A stretch of 64,000 nucleotides of DNA from Flavivirga abyssicola (GTDB taxonomy: Bacteria; Bacteroidota; Bacteroidia; Flavobacteriales; Flavobacteriaceae). Of the stretch, positions 42,936 to 51,576 are shown piece by piece. The position numbers were made by a program, and so were the translations under genes. The notes beneath the pieces are model-generated. The model saw only the letters and a list, made by a program, of their open reading frames with translations, did not search any database and was not told the origin of the DNA. The DNA lies in NCBI RefSeq assembly GCF_030540775.2, contig NZ_CP141266.1, positions 1,909,001-1,973,000 on the forward strand, given 5' to 3'. Numbering within the stretch: the first letter of the stretch is position 1; each line of letters opens with the position of its first letter.

Positions 42936-45900
42936 TTACAAATACTTTATTTTAACATCTTCATTGATATAAATAAGAATTTTGTTTGTAACGGTTATTT
43001 TCATGTCTTCTAAAACATCTTGATAAGATTGTAATTGTTGCCAGTGTTTTTTATCTTCAATTCCCGTTTTATAATCAATAATTACAGCTTCATTTTTTGA
43101 ATTTAAAACCAATCTGTCTGGTCTTAAAATAATCCCTTCCTTAGTAATAATATCTCTTTCATTATATATAGTATAGTTTGAGCTAAAATAGTTTTCTAAT
43201 TTTGGATGTTCAATAATTTTAATTAGGATTCGCTTTAACTCAATGGTTTGTTCTTTTGTAATTAAAGAGGTATTTATAAAATCATTAATAACAGAATCAA
43301 TATCATCTTTTGTTTTAATTTCAGACATGATATTGTGAATAAGGTTTCCTTTTTCAATAGCTTCTTGTTGATTGGTGTCCCAAAGAAGCCCCGACTTGGT
43401 TATAACCTTTATATTATGAGTTTCTTTTGCGGTTGAAATAAATTCTTGCTGAATATTAGCTTCTTTAACAATGGATGGACTTTCAGTCGTCTTTTTAGAA
43501 TCCCCAAAACTGTATATTGATTGAGAATCGTTCCATAAATCTAAGTATTGCAAATAATTGATAAATAAACCTGAATACTTTTTATTATTTGGAACCCCTT
43601 TGGATGATATATCTTTTGTAGAAATGATATATAGTTGCTCTACTGGACGCGTTAGGGTTACATATAATAAATTGATATTATCTAATTCTTGTTCAGATTG
43701 ATGGTCATTATAAATACGATGCCCCTCGTCTCCATAATTTTCAAAATCTTTACTATAGTTTAATAAGGTGTGTGTAAAGCCAGCATATTTTTCTTTATCT
43801 ATCTGGAACCACTCTTTAGGATCTAATTCTTTATAAATATCTAAATCTGCATATGGAAAAATAACTACTGGAAATTCCAAGCCTTTAGATTTGTGAATGG
43901 TCATTATTTGGACCGCATTTTGTCCTTTAGGAGACACAATGCTTAAGCTTTCCTTTTTCTTGTCAAAATATTCTAGGAAGCCAGAAATATTTGATCCCTT
44001 TTTTTGAGAAAAGTCTAAAACAATATCTAAGTAAAACTGTATATAAGCGTTGGAAGATTCAACTAAGTTGAAGGCTCTCACTATAGTTTCAGCCAAATCA
44101 TAAAGAGGAAGTTGTAATAATAAATCACTAGTTATAAATATATTGAACGCTTCAAAACTTTCAAATAAATTAGAGATGGATAAATTTATATGTTTTAAAA
44201 AGAACCCATGTTTGTCTTCAATATTAAAAAGCGTACTTAAGTGATTGAGAATCTCAATTTTTATTTCATCATTTTTTGGCTGAATTAAGAGAGTTAAAAT
44301 GTTATTTATAAAACGAACGTCTTCTGAATTATTAATCAATAACGTTTCAGAAGAAATTATGGGGATTTGCTGCTGACCTAAATAATTTGCAATCGCAACG
44401 CCTTCTTTTTTCTTACGTACCAGCACACAGATATCTTCAAATCTGAAGCCATTTTTTAAACAGGTATGAATTGTTTTTAAAACATTATTAGAAAATAATT
44501 CGTCTCTGTTATCCTCTTTATCAATATCTAAAAAAGATAATTCAACATAGCCTTCATCTTCTAAAAACGTGTTTTGGTGTGCATTTTCATAAAGGTGTTT
44601 ATAATCTTTTTTACTAAAAATCTGACTAGACAGATAATTAAAAAAGCCGTTGTTGAAATTTACAATGGCTTTGAAGCTTCTGTAATTTGTTGGAAGGTTT
44701 TCAACATGTTTTTCAATATGAAAAGGATTATCATTATTAAACAACCCTATAAATTGCTCAGCTTTTCCACCTCGCCAACGATAAATAGCTTGTTTTGCGT
44801 CACCAACCAACATGGCATTTCCTGTTTCTGTTGACAAAGAATTTCCTAAAAGGGGAATTAAGTTTTCCCATTGCATTATTGAAGTATCCTGAAATTCATC
44901 AATAAAATAATGATTAAACTTCTCGCCAATACGTTCGTAAATAAATGGTGTGGGCTGATTTCTTATTTCTTTGCTAATTATGGTATTGAATTCTGAAATG
45001 AGCATCTTGTTTTGTTCTGCCTTAAGCCCTTTTAATTCATTATTAATAGCATTCAAAACAGATAATGGTGTTATGTTTTTATAAAAAGCTTTTAAGAATC
45101 TAAGTTGAAAAACCATGTGTTTGGTTTCGTGAAAATTAGAAGCTATTTGTGGTTGAATTTCCTCTATTATAGACGCTATAGTATCTGTGACGCGTTTAGG
45201 ATATAGTGTTTTAGTTTCGATGTCTTCTTGCCATTTAGCTCCAAAGTTTAAATCAAACTTTTTATTGGTTAAGTTTTTGAAATGCTTTGGTAAATAACTT
45301 CCAGAAAAATCGTTAAACTCTAAACCAGCTTCTTCAATTAGAGCTAATATACTTTGTGCTTTTTGAATGATGTTATTCTCTAAGGATGAAAGGTCTTTTT
45401 TTAACTGAGCCTTAAGTGTTTTAAAGTCATCAAGGGTTTTGTCCTTCAATGTTTCAATAAAAGGAATGTCATTTTCATTAACCAATAGTTTTGCTATTTT
45501 ATTAAAATCAAAAGAAACATCCCAACTTTTATCATCATCCGCTTTTTCAATAGCAAAATCAATAAGTACTTTAGTAAGTGCATCATTTGTTCCTGCCTTT
45601 TCAATTAAACTGTTAACGGCTTCATTTAGTAAAGCATCTTGATCTAGCTCTACTTCAAAGTTTAATGGCAATCTTAAATCATAAGCAAAGGTTCTAATAA
45701 GTTTATGAGTAAAGCCATCAATAGTAGAAATATCAAATGCGGCATAGTTATGAATAATGGTATTTAATAATTTTTCCGATTTATTGTGAAGTACATTTGG
45801 ATTCATTTGCAATTCTTCACATATAGCATTAAACATACTATTTGGCTTGACTAGTATCGTTTTGTTAGAAAATCCCTTGAGTGTTTCTATAATTCGTTCT

Positions 45901-46067
45901 TTCATTTCGGCAACAGCCTTGTTTGTAAACGTAATAGCCAAAATGCGTTTGAAATGTTCTTGGTTATTAGACCGGAACAGAATTTTTAAATATTCTTTTA
46001 CAAGCGTATACGTTTTTCCACTGCCCGCAGAAGCATTATAAATTGTAAAAGAATAGTTTCGGTCCAT
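42936..46067 (-). CDS. AddA-like UvrD-family helicase-nuclease
   Basis: A 1043-residue superfamily 1A helicase. Walker A is NASAGSGKTYTLVKEY, followed by ITFTNKAVAEMKERI (motif Ia), FIDEFQDTS (Walker B), VGDAKQAIYRWRGG (motif III), TIHKSKGLEFPVVIFPYADL (motif V) and LLYVTLTRPVEQLY (motif VI). The C-terminal PD-(D/E)XK nuclease carries VIIDYKTG. This is the AddA arrangement. It unwinds and resects broken DNA ends for RecA loading, with the AddB-like protein at 38370 as partner. Confidence 0.92.
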   Translation of the reverse strand: MDRNYSFTIYNASAGSGKTYTLVKEYLKILFRSNNQEHFKRILAITFTNKAVAEMKERIIETLKGFSNKTILVKPNSMFNAICEELQMNPNVLHNKSEKLLNTIIHNYAAFDISTIDGFTHKLIRTFAYDLRLPLNFEVELDQDALLNEAVNSLIEKAGTNDALTKVLIDFAIEKADDDKSWDVSFDFNKIAKLLVNENDIPFIETLKDKTLDDFKTLKAQLKKDLSSLENNIIQKAQSILALIEEAGLEFNDFSGSYLPKHFKNLTNKKFDLNFGAKWQEDIETKTLYPKRVTDTIASIIEEIQPQIASNFHETKHMVFQLRFLKAFYKNITPLSVLNAINNELKGLKAEQNKMLISEFNTIISKEIRNQPTPFIYERIGEKFNHYFIDEFQDTSIMQWENLIPLLGNSLSTETGNAMLVGDAKQAIYRWRGGKAEQFIGLFNNDNPFHIEKHVENLPTNYRSFKAIVNFNNGFFNYLSSQIFSKKDYKHLYENAHQNTFLEDEGYVELSFLDIDKEDNRDELFSNNVLKTIHTCLKNGFRFEDICVLVRKKKEGVAIANYLGQQQIPIISSETLLINNSEDVRFINNILTLLIQPKNDEIKIEILNHLSTLFNIEDKHGFFLKHINLSISNLFESFEAFNIFITSDLLLQLPLYDLAETIVRAFNLVESSNAYIQFYLDIVLDFSQKKGSNISGFLEYFDKKKESLSIVSPKGQNAVQIMTIHKSKGLEFPVVIFPYADLDIYKELDPKEWFQIDKEKYAGFTHTLLNYSKDFENYGDEGHRIYNDHQSEQELDNINLLYVTLTRPVEQLYIISTKDISSKGVPNNKKYSGLFINYLQYLDLWNDSQSIYSFGDSKKTTESPSIVKEANIQQEFISTAKETHNIKVITKSGLLWDTNQQEAIEKGNLIHNIMSEIKTKDDIDSVINDFINTSLITKEQTIELKRILIKIIEHPKLENYFSSNYTIYNERDIITKEGIILRPDRLVLNSKNEAVIIDYKTGIEDKKHWQQLQSYQDVLEDMKITVTNKILIYINEDVKIKYL

Positions 46068-46148
46068 GAATTATAATTTTGGAGACAAGATAAAAACTAT
46101 CAATGGTTTCATAACAATTAATTATTTTTAATTACCCCGTTTTATGTG

Positions 46149-46156
46149 TAATTTTG
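46149..46156 (+). promoter_or_regulatory. candidate promoter of the superoxide dismutase gene
   Basis: TAATTTTG, a perfect -7 element, lies 37 bp before the start codon, with TTTT (46126-46129) in place of TTTG at exactly 19 bp upstream. A second TAATTTTG near 46072 lacks a better -33. Confidence 0.5.
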
Positions 46157-46192
46157 AAAGAAATTAAATATTAATATTATAAAACTAAAACT

Positions 46193-46801
46193 ATGGCTTT
46201 CGAATTACCGAAATTAGGATACGCGTATGATGCATTAGAACCTCATATTGACGCTCGTACTATGGAGATACACCATTCTAAACATCATCAAGGGTATACA
46301 AATAATTTAAATAATGCTATTGCTGGAACAGATTTAGAAGGGAAGTCTATTGAAGATATACTTGGAAATTTAGATATAAATAATGGAGCTGTAAGAAATA
46401 ATGGAGGTGGTTTTTACAATCATTCATTATTTTGGGACGTAATGAATCCAGAAGACAGAGGTTATTTGTCTGGCGAGTTAAAAGATGCGATTGAAGCTGA
46501 ATATGGATCTAAAGATGAGTTTATTGCTGCTTTTAGTAAGGCTGCTGCAACTCGTTTTGGTTCTGGTTGGGCTTGGTTGTGTGTACATAAAGGAGGTAAA
46601 ATAGAAATATGTTCTACGCCAAATCAAGATAATCCATTAATGCCAGGTATTGGCTGTGGAGGTACACCAATTTTAGGTCTTGATGTTTGGGAACATGCTT
46701 ATTATTTAAACTATCAAAACAGACGTCCAGATTACATTAATGCATTTTTTAATGTTATTAATTGGAACGAAGTTGAAAAACGTTACGCTGAAGCAAAATA
46801 G
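46193..46801 (+). CDS. Fe/Mn superoxide dismutase
   Basis: A 202-residue cytoplasmic dismutase. The four metal ligands are all present: His27 ([10 protein letters not shown]), His77 ([11 protein letters not shown]), Asp164 and His168 ([12 protein letters not shown]). It converts superoxide to peroxide and oxygen. Sequence features do not separate Fe from Mn forms with confidence here. It is a single-gene unit with its own promoter and terminator. Confidence 0.95.
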   Translation: MAFELPKLGYAYDALEPHIDARTMEIHHSKHHQGYTNNLNNAIAGTDLEGKSIEDILGNLDINNGAVRNNGGGFYNHSLFWDVMNPEDRGYLSGELKDAIEAEYGSKDEFIAAFSKAAATRFGSGWAWLCVHKGGKIEICSTPNQDNPLMPGIGCGGTPILGLDVWEHAYYLNYQNRRPDYINAFFNVINWNEVEKRYAEAK

Positions 46802-46828
46802 GATTCTGCCGTAAAAAGGTCTAAACAT

Positions 46829-46864
46829 AAAAACGCCTAGTATATATGATTACTAGGCGTTTTT
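46829..46864 (+). terminator. terminator after the superoxide dismutase gene
   Basis: AAAACGCCTAGTA and TACTAGGCGTTTT are exact reverse complements around an 8-nt loop, followed by a T-run. Confidence 0.9.
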
Positions 46865-46928
46865 TAATGGTATTTATCTAAATTTATTAGCAACTGAGTT
46901 TACTTATATCTTAATTCAGAGATCATAT

Positions 46929-47753
46929 TTATTCAATCTTATGTTGCCAATTGTCTAGAAGTTTAGTACATACTTTAGTGAATCTATGTTTTATTAACGG
47001 ATGGATAAGTATGTTTTGTAGGTAACTTTTATATTCAAACTCAAAAATCATTACAATGTCATTTTTATTATCTGAAGATTCATTAACGATCCATGTACCT
47101 TTTAAAGATTTTAGTGGATATGGATAATCTGGAGCACCCGTATTTACTGTAAATGAATATTGTTTTTCGTCTTCCCAAAGTGTGCATGTCTCGGTCCAGC
47201 TATCTTTACCATGAGAACAGGAGCGAACCATCCCTTTTTTTTCTCCAGAAATCACTGTTGAGCTATCAATATTAGGTGCCACTTCGTGGTAATTGGCAAC
47301 ATCAGATATTACTTCCCATACTCTGGATTTATTGGCTCTTACTTTTCTCTTAAATGACAAAGTTTTGATTCGGGTTCCATTTTTCGAATCTATTTTTGCT
47401 AAACCTATAGATTGATAAATAATGAAAAATATAATAGGAATTAAAAATAATCCAATTAGTAAGTAGCCCGTCTCCGAAATGTTAAAAGGTTGTGTGATTA
47501 GTACATAGGTACTTGCCAATACAAATAACAAGTCCTGGGTAATAATCCATAAAATGGCTAACGCTCTTTGTTTCTTTATTTCGATAAACATGGTTAACGA
47601 AAAAAAGGTAATTACGCTGCCTACTACTAAAAATGGTACATTATCACTAGTTTCAAAAATGGCCATAAGTTGTTTTTGGAAAGCCAAAATACCAATACCA
47701 GAAATAAAGGTTGAGATGGCATTTAGTCTTGTTGCTTTTTGCGATGTTTTCAT
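46929..47753 (-). CDS. SRPBCC-family protein with membrane domain
   Basis: A 274-residue protein. The N-terminal half (about 10-120) has four hydrophobic segments, such as FLVVGSVITFFSLTMFIEI and LFLIPIIFFIIYQSIGLA. The C-terminal half (about 135-274) is a START-like SRPBCC domain: KVRANKSRVWEVISDVANYH, then WTETCTLWEDEKQYSFTVNT and MIFEFEYKSYLQNI. SRPBCC domains bind hydrophobic ligands. The gene diverges from an AraC regulator gene 92 bp away, which may control it. No specific ligand can be named. Confidence 0.85.
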   Translation of the reverse strand: MKTSQKATRLNAISTFISGIGILAFQKQLMAIFETSDNVPFLVVGSVITFFSLTMFIEIKKQRALAILWIITQDLLFVLASTYVLITQPFNISETGYLLIGLFLIPIIFFIIYQSIGLAKIDSKNGTRIKTLSFKRKVRANKSRVWEVISDVANYHEVAPNIDSSTVISGEKKGMVRSCSHGKDSWTETCTLWEDEKQYSFTVNTGAPDYPYPLKSLKGTWIVNESSDNKNDIVMIFEFEYKSYLQNILIHPLIKHRFTKVCTKLLDNWQHKIE

Positions 47754-47780
47754 GTTTTTTGTTTTATAAAGTTTCTAAAA

Positions 47781-47809
47781 CAAAATTAGATTGAATCAAA
47801 TCCTTGCAA
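47781..47809 (-). promoter_or_regulatory. candidate promoter of the SRPBCC gene
   Basis: On the minus strand ATTG (TTG at 47809-47807) is followed after 18 bp by TAATTTTG (47788-47781), a perfect -7 element. It lies in the short gap shared with the AraC regulator, which could bind there. Confidence 0.5.
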
Positions 47810-47845
47810 TTGATACTTTGCGCCAATTTGTTATATCTTTATGCT

Positions 47846-48808
47846 ATGAAAATTTTTGCACCATATTTACTTAGCTTACTAAATTTTGCAGAATACCAGG
47901 GGCTTGATAGCGATGTCCTAAAAGGTCTTTTGCCGAATCGGAATGTTGACCTTTGTAATCCGGAAGAAATGATTAAGGCTGAAGAATATTTAGCTGTTTT
48001 TAATAAGGTTATTGAAGCCTCTAAAAATGATTATTGTGGTTTGAATTTTGGGTGTTACCTTAATTTAGGAGCATTAGGTTTAGTTTTGGAAATATCTCTG
48101 AATACTTCAAGTATTGAACAAGGGGTTTTTATTCTTCAAAATTTTCTGGATAGTAAGTTTCCTATCGTTTCGGTTACTGCTATTGAAGATTCTCAAAACT
48201 ATATTTTACAATTAGATAGCTCTGTGGAAGACATTACATTAAAGAGGCATCTTTTAGATATGGTGCTAAGTGTTATTTATAGAGAACTAAAATTGATGTT
48301 AACAGATACTTTCATGCCTCAAATTAAATTGCCATTTATTGAAAGCAAATCTTATAATGATTTGTTAAAAGCGGAGATAACATATAATAACGAATATCAA
48401 ATAGTTTTACCGCTAGAAGTCGTTAAAACAGAAATTAATAAAAATAAAGTAAAACAGGTCGAGCTTTTATTGCCAAAATTTATTGCGATGTTAAACGCAA
48501 GTAAAGCAGGTGATAAGGTTTTTTCGTATCAAATACGGAATATGACTTTAAATATGTGTGCTCCAGAAATTCCCAATTTTGAGCAGGTACAGAAGCAATT
48601 TCCTTACAGTAAACGCAATATGCAGCGAAAACTAACAAAAGAAGGCACATCTTTTAGAAGCATAGTCAATACAATAAAGGAAGAGCTTTCAAATTATTTA
48701 AAGAATGAAAAACATTTAAAAACTAAAGATTTAGCTTACATTTTGGGCTATTCAGAATCTAGTGCTTATTTGCATGCTGTAAAATCCTGGGCAAGGAAAA
48801 GAAATTAA
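47846..48808 (+). CDS. AraC-family transcriptional regulator
   Basis: A 320-residue regulator. The N-terminal domain (about 5-190) is of the Arabinose_bd / OruR-like type (LNFAEYQGLDSDVLKGLL onward). The C-terminal AraC HTH pair (about 225-320) shows PYSKRNMQRKLTKEGTSFRS then KDLAYILGYSESSAYLHAVK. The ATG at 47846 is preferred to the open frame upstream since it opens the fold. It diverges from the SRPBCC gene, its most likely target. A lipid or aromatic effector is possible. Confidence 0.88.
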   Translation: MKIFAPYLLSLLNFAEYQGLDSDVLKGLLPNRNVDLCNPEEMIKAEEYLAVFNKVIEASKNDYCGLNFGCYLNLGALGLVLEISLNTSSIEQGVFILQNFLDSKFPIVSVTAIEDSQNYILQLDSSVEDITLKRHLLDMVLSVIYRELKLMLTDTFMPQIKLPFIESKSYNDLLKAEITYNNEYQIVLPLEVVKTEINKNKVKQVELLLPKFIAMLNASKAGDKVFSYQIRNMTLNMCAPEIPNFEQVQKQFPYSKRNMQRKLTKEGTSFRSIVNTIKEELSNYLKNEKHLKTKDLAYILGYSESSAYLHAVKSWARKRN

Positions 48809-48870
48809 CGTCAGTTTGATATATTATAAAATGATAATCAGATACTTAAAAGGTTTTAAAGAAGAAATCA

Positions 48871-48951
48871 TGTCATTCCGACGAGGAACGAGGAGGAATC
48901 TCATCATGATGAGATGTCTCGTCACTCATGCTTCGCTCCGTCGACATGACA
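48871..48951. repeat. inverted pair of REP-like repeats
   Basis: The arms TGTCATTCCGACGAGG and, reversed, TGTCATGTCGACGGAGC flank a central ATCTCATCATGATGAGAT palindrome. It forms a long hairpin after the AraC gene. The GTCATTC core matches repeats at 18231 and 20488. The surrounding 66-codon plus-strand frame looks non-coding. Confidence 0.65.
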
Positions 48952-49077
48952 AACAGCTGTATTTCATTGGATTATATAAGATGTTTTTAATAAAGTTTAC
49001 GTCGAACTCAGGTTAAATTAATAAGTAATTATTGAGGCTGAATTTTTGATTGGAAAAATACTGGAATAAAGTAAAAA

Positions 49078-49151
49078 TGAAAAAGGTGAACTAGTGTTCA
49101 CCTTTTTGCCCCAAATCTACCATGAACTTAACCTACTTATGTTATGGTGAG
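49078..49151 (-). ncRNA. candidate small RNA, copy 1
   Basis: Minus-strand unit: -7 element TATATTTG (49160-49153), TTTA in place of TTTG exactly 19 bp further up (49183-49180), then a 46-nt core (49151-49106) starting CTCACCATAACATAAGTAGG and a perfect 12-bp terminator (49107-49080). The core can fold ACCAT-AAC with GTTCATGGT. The expected transcript is about 70 nt, starting a few bases from the core's first nucleotide. No reading frame is convincing. The same core occurs 225 bp away. Confidence 0.55.
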
Positions 49152-49300
49152 TCAAATATATACTGCTTGCGAAGTTTGATAAAATATTTTAGTTAAACTA
49201 CTTATATATTGGCTTAAACGGTTATTTTAAAGCTGTTTTAATGTAAAAGGAATGAAAAATAATATTTGGAGATAAATTTTGAAAAGAAACTAGATTGTAT

Positions 49301-49376
49301 AAAAAAAGGCGAACAGTTGTTCACCTTTTTTTGCCCCAAATCTACCATGAACTTAACCTACTTATGTTATGGTGAG
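49301..49376 (-). ncRNA. candidate small RNA, copy 2
   Basis: The 46-nt core is identical to copy 1 (49376-49331). It is followed on the minus strand by a terminator (49332-49301) whose stem GGUGAAC / GUUCGCC has a G-U where copy 1 has U-A. Read as plus-strand RNA that change gives a C-A mismatch. The pairing therefore supports minus-strand transcription. Its upstream -7 is weaker (TACCTTGG). It lies 112 bp past the amidophosphoribosyltransferase stop and could alternatively be that gene's 3' end. Confidence 0.5.
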
Positions 49377-49487
49377 ACCAAGGTATATGTATTTTAGGTA
49401 TTCTGATTATTTTTTAGACGAACGGCACGTTTTTTGGATTAAGTGTGTTTTTATGCTGATAAAGTGGAAAAATTCGACAAACCGTAA

Positions 49488-51386
49488 TTAATAAGCACGT
49501 TCATTATTACCCTCAAAAAAGTTGATAAACGCTCTGTTTACAACTCTGTTTCCTCCTACTGTAGGATAGTTTCCTGTAAAGTACCAATCTCCTAAATGTT
49601 CAGGACATGCTTTGTGTAAATTTTCAACAGATTGAAAGATGATTCTTACTTCTGCGTTAATGCTTTCATCACTTAGTAGTTCGGAAATTTTATCTGATAT
49701 TTCTTCATCAGTAAAAGGGTCATAAATCTCTTTTACAAAATTCTGCACGTGTTTATCATCTAGATCAGTTTGACTAACACATTTATTATATACATCTTCT
49801 ACAATATGATACTTATTTGCGTCTTTTAATAAACTTAAAGCAGCTCTAAAAGCAACTAAACTTTCTAGATTGGCCATATCGATACCATAACAATCTGGAT
49901 ATCGAATTTGAGGCGCAGAAGACACCACAATAATTTTTTTAGGGTTAAGGCGATCAAGCATTTTCAAAATACTCATTTTTAATGTCGTACCTCTAACAAT
50001 ACTATCGTCAATAATAACCAAATTGTCCTCTGGTTTTATAACTCCGTACGTAACATCATAAACGTGAGCCACTAAATCATCACGACTGCTATCCTCTGTA
50101 ATAAACGTTCTAAGTTTTACATCTTTTATAGCAATCTTTTCAATTCGAGCACGCTCAGATAAAATTTCTGTTACCTTCTCGGCAGACAAAGAGCGTTGTC
50201 CTTTTAAGATTGTATTAGTTTTCTTTTTATTTATATAAGCTTCAGCAGTTTCGATCATTCCAAAGAATGATGTTTCTGCCGTATTAGGAATATATGAGAA
50301 GACGGTGTTTTTAGTGTCATTATCTATAGCTTCAAGAACTTTTGGCATTAACAGCTTACCAAGCGTTTTACGTTCCTGATAGATTTCTGCATCACTACCT
50401 CTGGAAAAATAAATACGTTCAAAAGAACAAGACTTTCTTTCTAAAGGTTCTAGTATTTGTTTAAAGCGTACCTCACCAGATTTTTTAATAATAATGGCTT
50501 GTCCAGGATCTAATTCTTTTACGTCTTCAAAGTTTACATTAAATACGGTTTGAATTACAGGACGTTCTGATGCAACAACAACAATTTCATCATCTTTATA
50601 ATAATATGCCGGGCGAATACCTGCAGGGTCTCTTAAAACAAAAGAATCACCATGGCCAATAAGACCAGCCATAGCATAACCACCATCCCAGTTTTTTGCG
50701 GCACGTCTTAATATTTTAGCAACCTTAAGTCGCTCGGCAATAAGAGGAGAAGCTTCTCTCTTATTATAACCTTCTTTCTTTAAATCTTTATAAATTTTAC
50801 TTACAGCATCGTCTAAAAAATGACCGATTTTTTCCATAATAGTTATGGTGTCGGTGTATTCTTTTGGATGCTGGCCCAGTTGAATAAGATTAGCAAAAAG
50901 CTCTTTAACATTTGTCATATTAAAGTTTCCTGCCATTATTAAATTTCTATGCATCCAATTATTTTGTCTTAAAAATGGATGTACACTTTCTACACTGTTT
51001 TTACCAAAAGTTCCATAACGAACATGTCCTAATAATACCTCTCCTATATAAGGGATGTGCTTTTTTTGTAAAGCAACATTATTAGCATACTCAGGGTGTG
51101 CTGTTAACTCGTTATTTACTCTTTCGTTTATCTTACCAAAAATATCTTGAATAGGTTGTTGTGCTACAGAACGTACTCTACTTATATAACGCTCACCAGG
51201 TTTAGTATCTAATTTTATACTTGCAAAGCCAGCACCATCTTGCCCACGATTGTGCTGCTTTTCCATCATAAGATACATTTTGTTTACACCATAAAATGCA
51301 CTTCCGTATTTTTCTTTATAATATTCTAGTGGTTTTAAAAGTCTAATAACTGCTATTCCACATTCATGTTTTAAGGCATCACTCAT
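49488..51386 (-). CDS. amidophosphoribosyltransferase, long Bacteroidota form
   Basis: A 632-residue protein with an N-terminal class II glutaminase domain. Residues 1-8 (MSDALKHE) precede Cys9 of CGIAVIRL, which fits a cleaved propeptide and N-terminal nucleophile. QHNRGQDGAG and LLGHVRYGTFG are glutaminase motifs. The C-terminal phosphoribosyltransferase domain has the PRPP loop LVIIDDSIVRGTT. It is about 130 residues longer than classical PurF, with insertions in the glutaminase part. Reaction: PRPP plus glutamine to phosphoribosylamine, the first step of purine synthesis. The PurN gene is 2 kb away. Confidence 0.88.
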   Translation of the reverse strand: MSDALKHECGIAVIRLLKPLEYYKEKYGSAFYGVNKMYLMMEKQHNRGQDGAGFASIKLDTKPGERYISRVRSVAQQPIQDIFGKINERVNNELTAHPEYANNVALQKKHIPYIGEVLLGHVRYGTFGKNSVESVHPFLRQNNWMHRNLIMAGNFNMTNVKELFANLIQLGQHPKEYTDTITIMEKIGHFLDDAVSKIYKDLKKEGYNKREASPLIAERLKVAKILRRAAKNWDGGYAMAGLIGHGDSFVLRDPAGIRPAYYYKDDEIVVVASERPVIQTVFNVNFEDVKELDPGQAIIIKKSGEVRFKQILEPLERKSCSFERIYFSRGSDAEIYQERKTLGKLLMPKVLEAIDNDTKNTVFSYIPNTAETSFFGMIETAEAYINKKKTNTILKGQRSLSAEKVTEILSERARIEKIAIKDVKLRTFITEDSSRDDLVAHVYDVTYGVIKPEDNLVIIDDSIVRGTTLKMSILKMLDRLNPKKIIVVSSAPQIRYPDCYGIDMANLESLVAFRAALSLLKDANKYHIVEDVYNKCVSQTDLDDKHVQNFVKEIYDPFTDEEISDKISELLSDESINAEVRIIFQSVENLHKACPEHLGDWYFTGNYPTVGGNRVVNRAFINFFEGNNERAY

Positions 51387-51466
51387 ATGTAAAGTTTTTC
51401 GCTTTCGCGGAAATTAAATTATTGGTTCCAAAATAATACTATCTCGGAGTTTTGTTATTAATTAAA

Positions 51467-51491
51467 AACGCACTCTATTTCAGAGCGCGTT
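51467..51491 (-). terminator. terminator after the PfkB kinase gene
   Basis: As minus-strand RNA, AACGCGCUCU pairs with AGAGUGCGUU around GAAAU, with one G-U, followed by UUU. It separates the kinase transcript from the amidophosphoribosyltransferase gene. Confidence 0.7.
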
Positions 51492-51576
51492 CATTTTATG
51501 TTAATTCTATTTTATGTATACTTAATATGTGTTTCTTAAAAATCATATTTAATCGTCTAATTTTCATTAGGGATTG

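Noticed and set aside
48816-49016. Plus-strand 66-codon frame after the AraC gene
   Set aside because: Most of it is the REP-like inverted repeat, and its translation is low-complexity and Arg-rich.
49106-49376. Possible short peptides reading MNLTYLCYGE from both 46-nt cores on the plus strand
   Set aside because: The frame is identical in both copies only because the core DNA is identical. It diverges right after, and the terminator pairing supports the minus strand.
49078-49376. A two-repeat CRISPR remnant
   Set aside because: Only two copies, 225 bp apart, with terminators attached and no cas genes.
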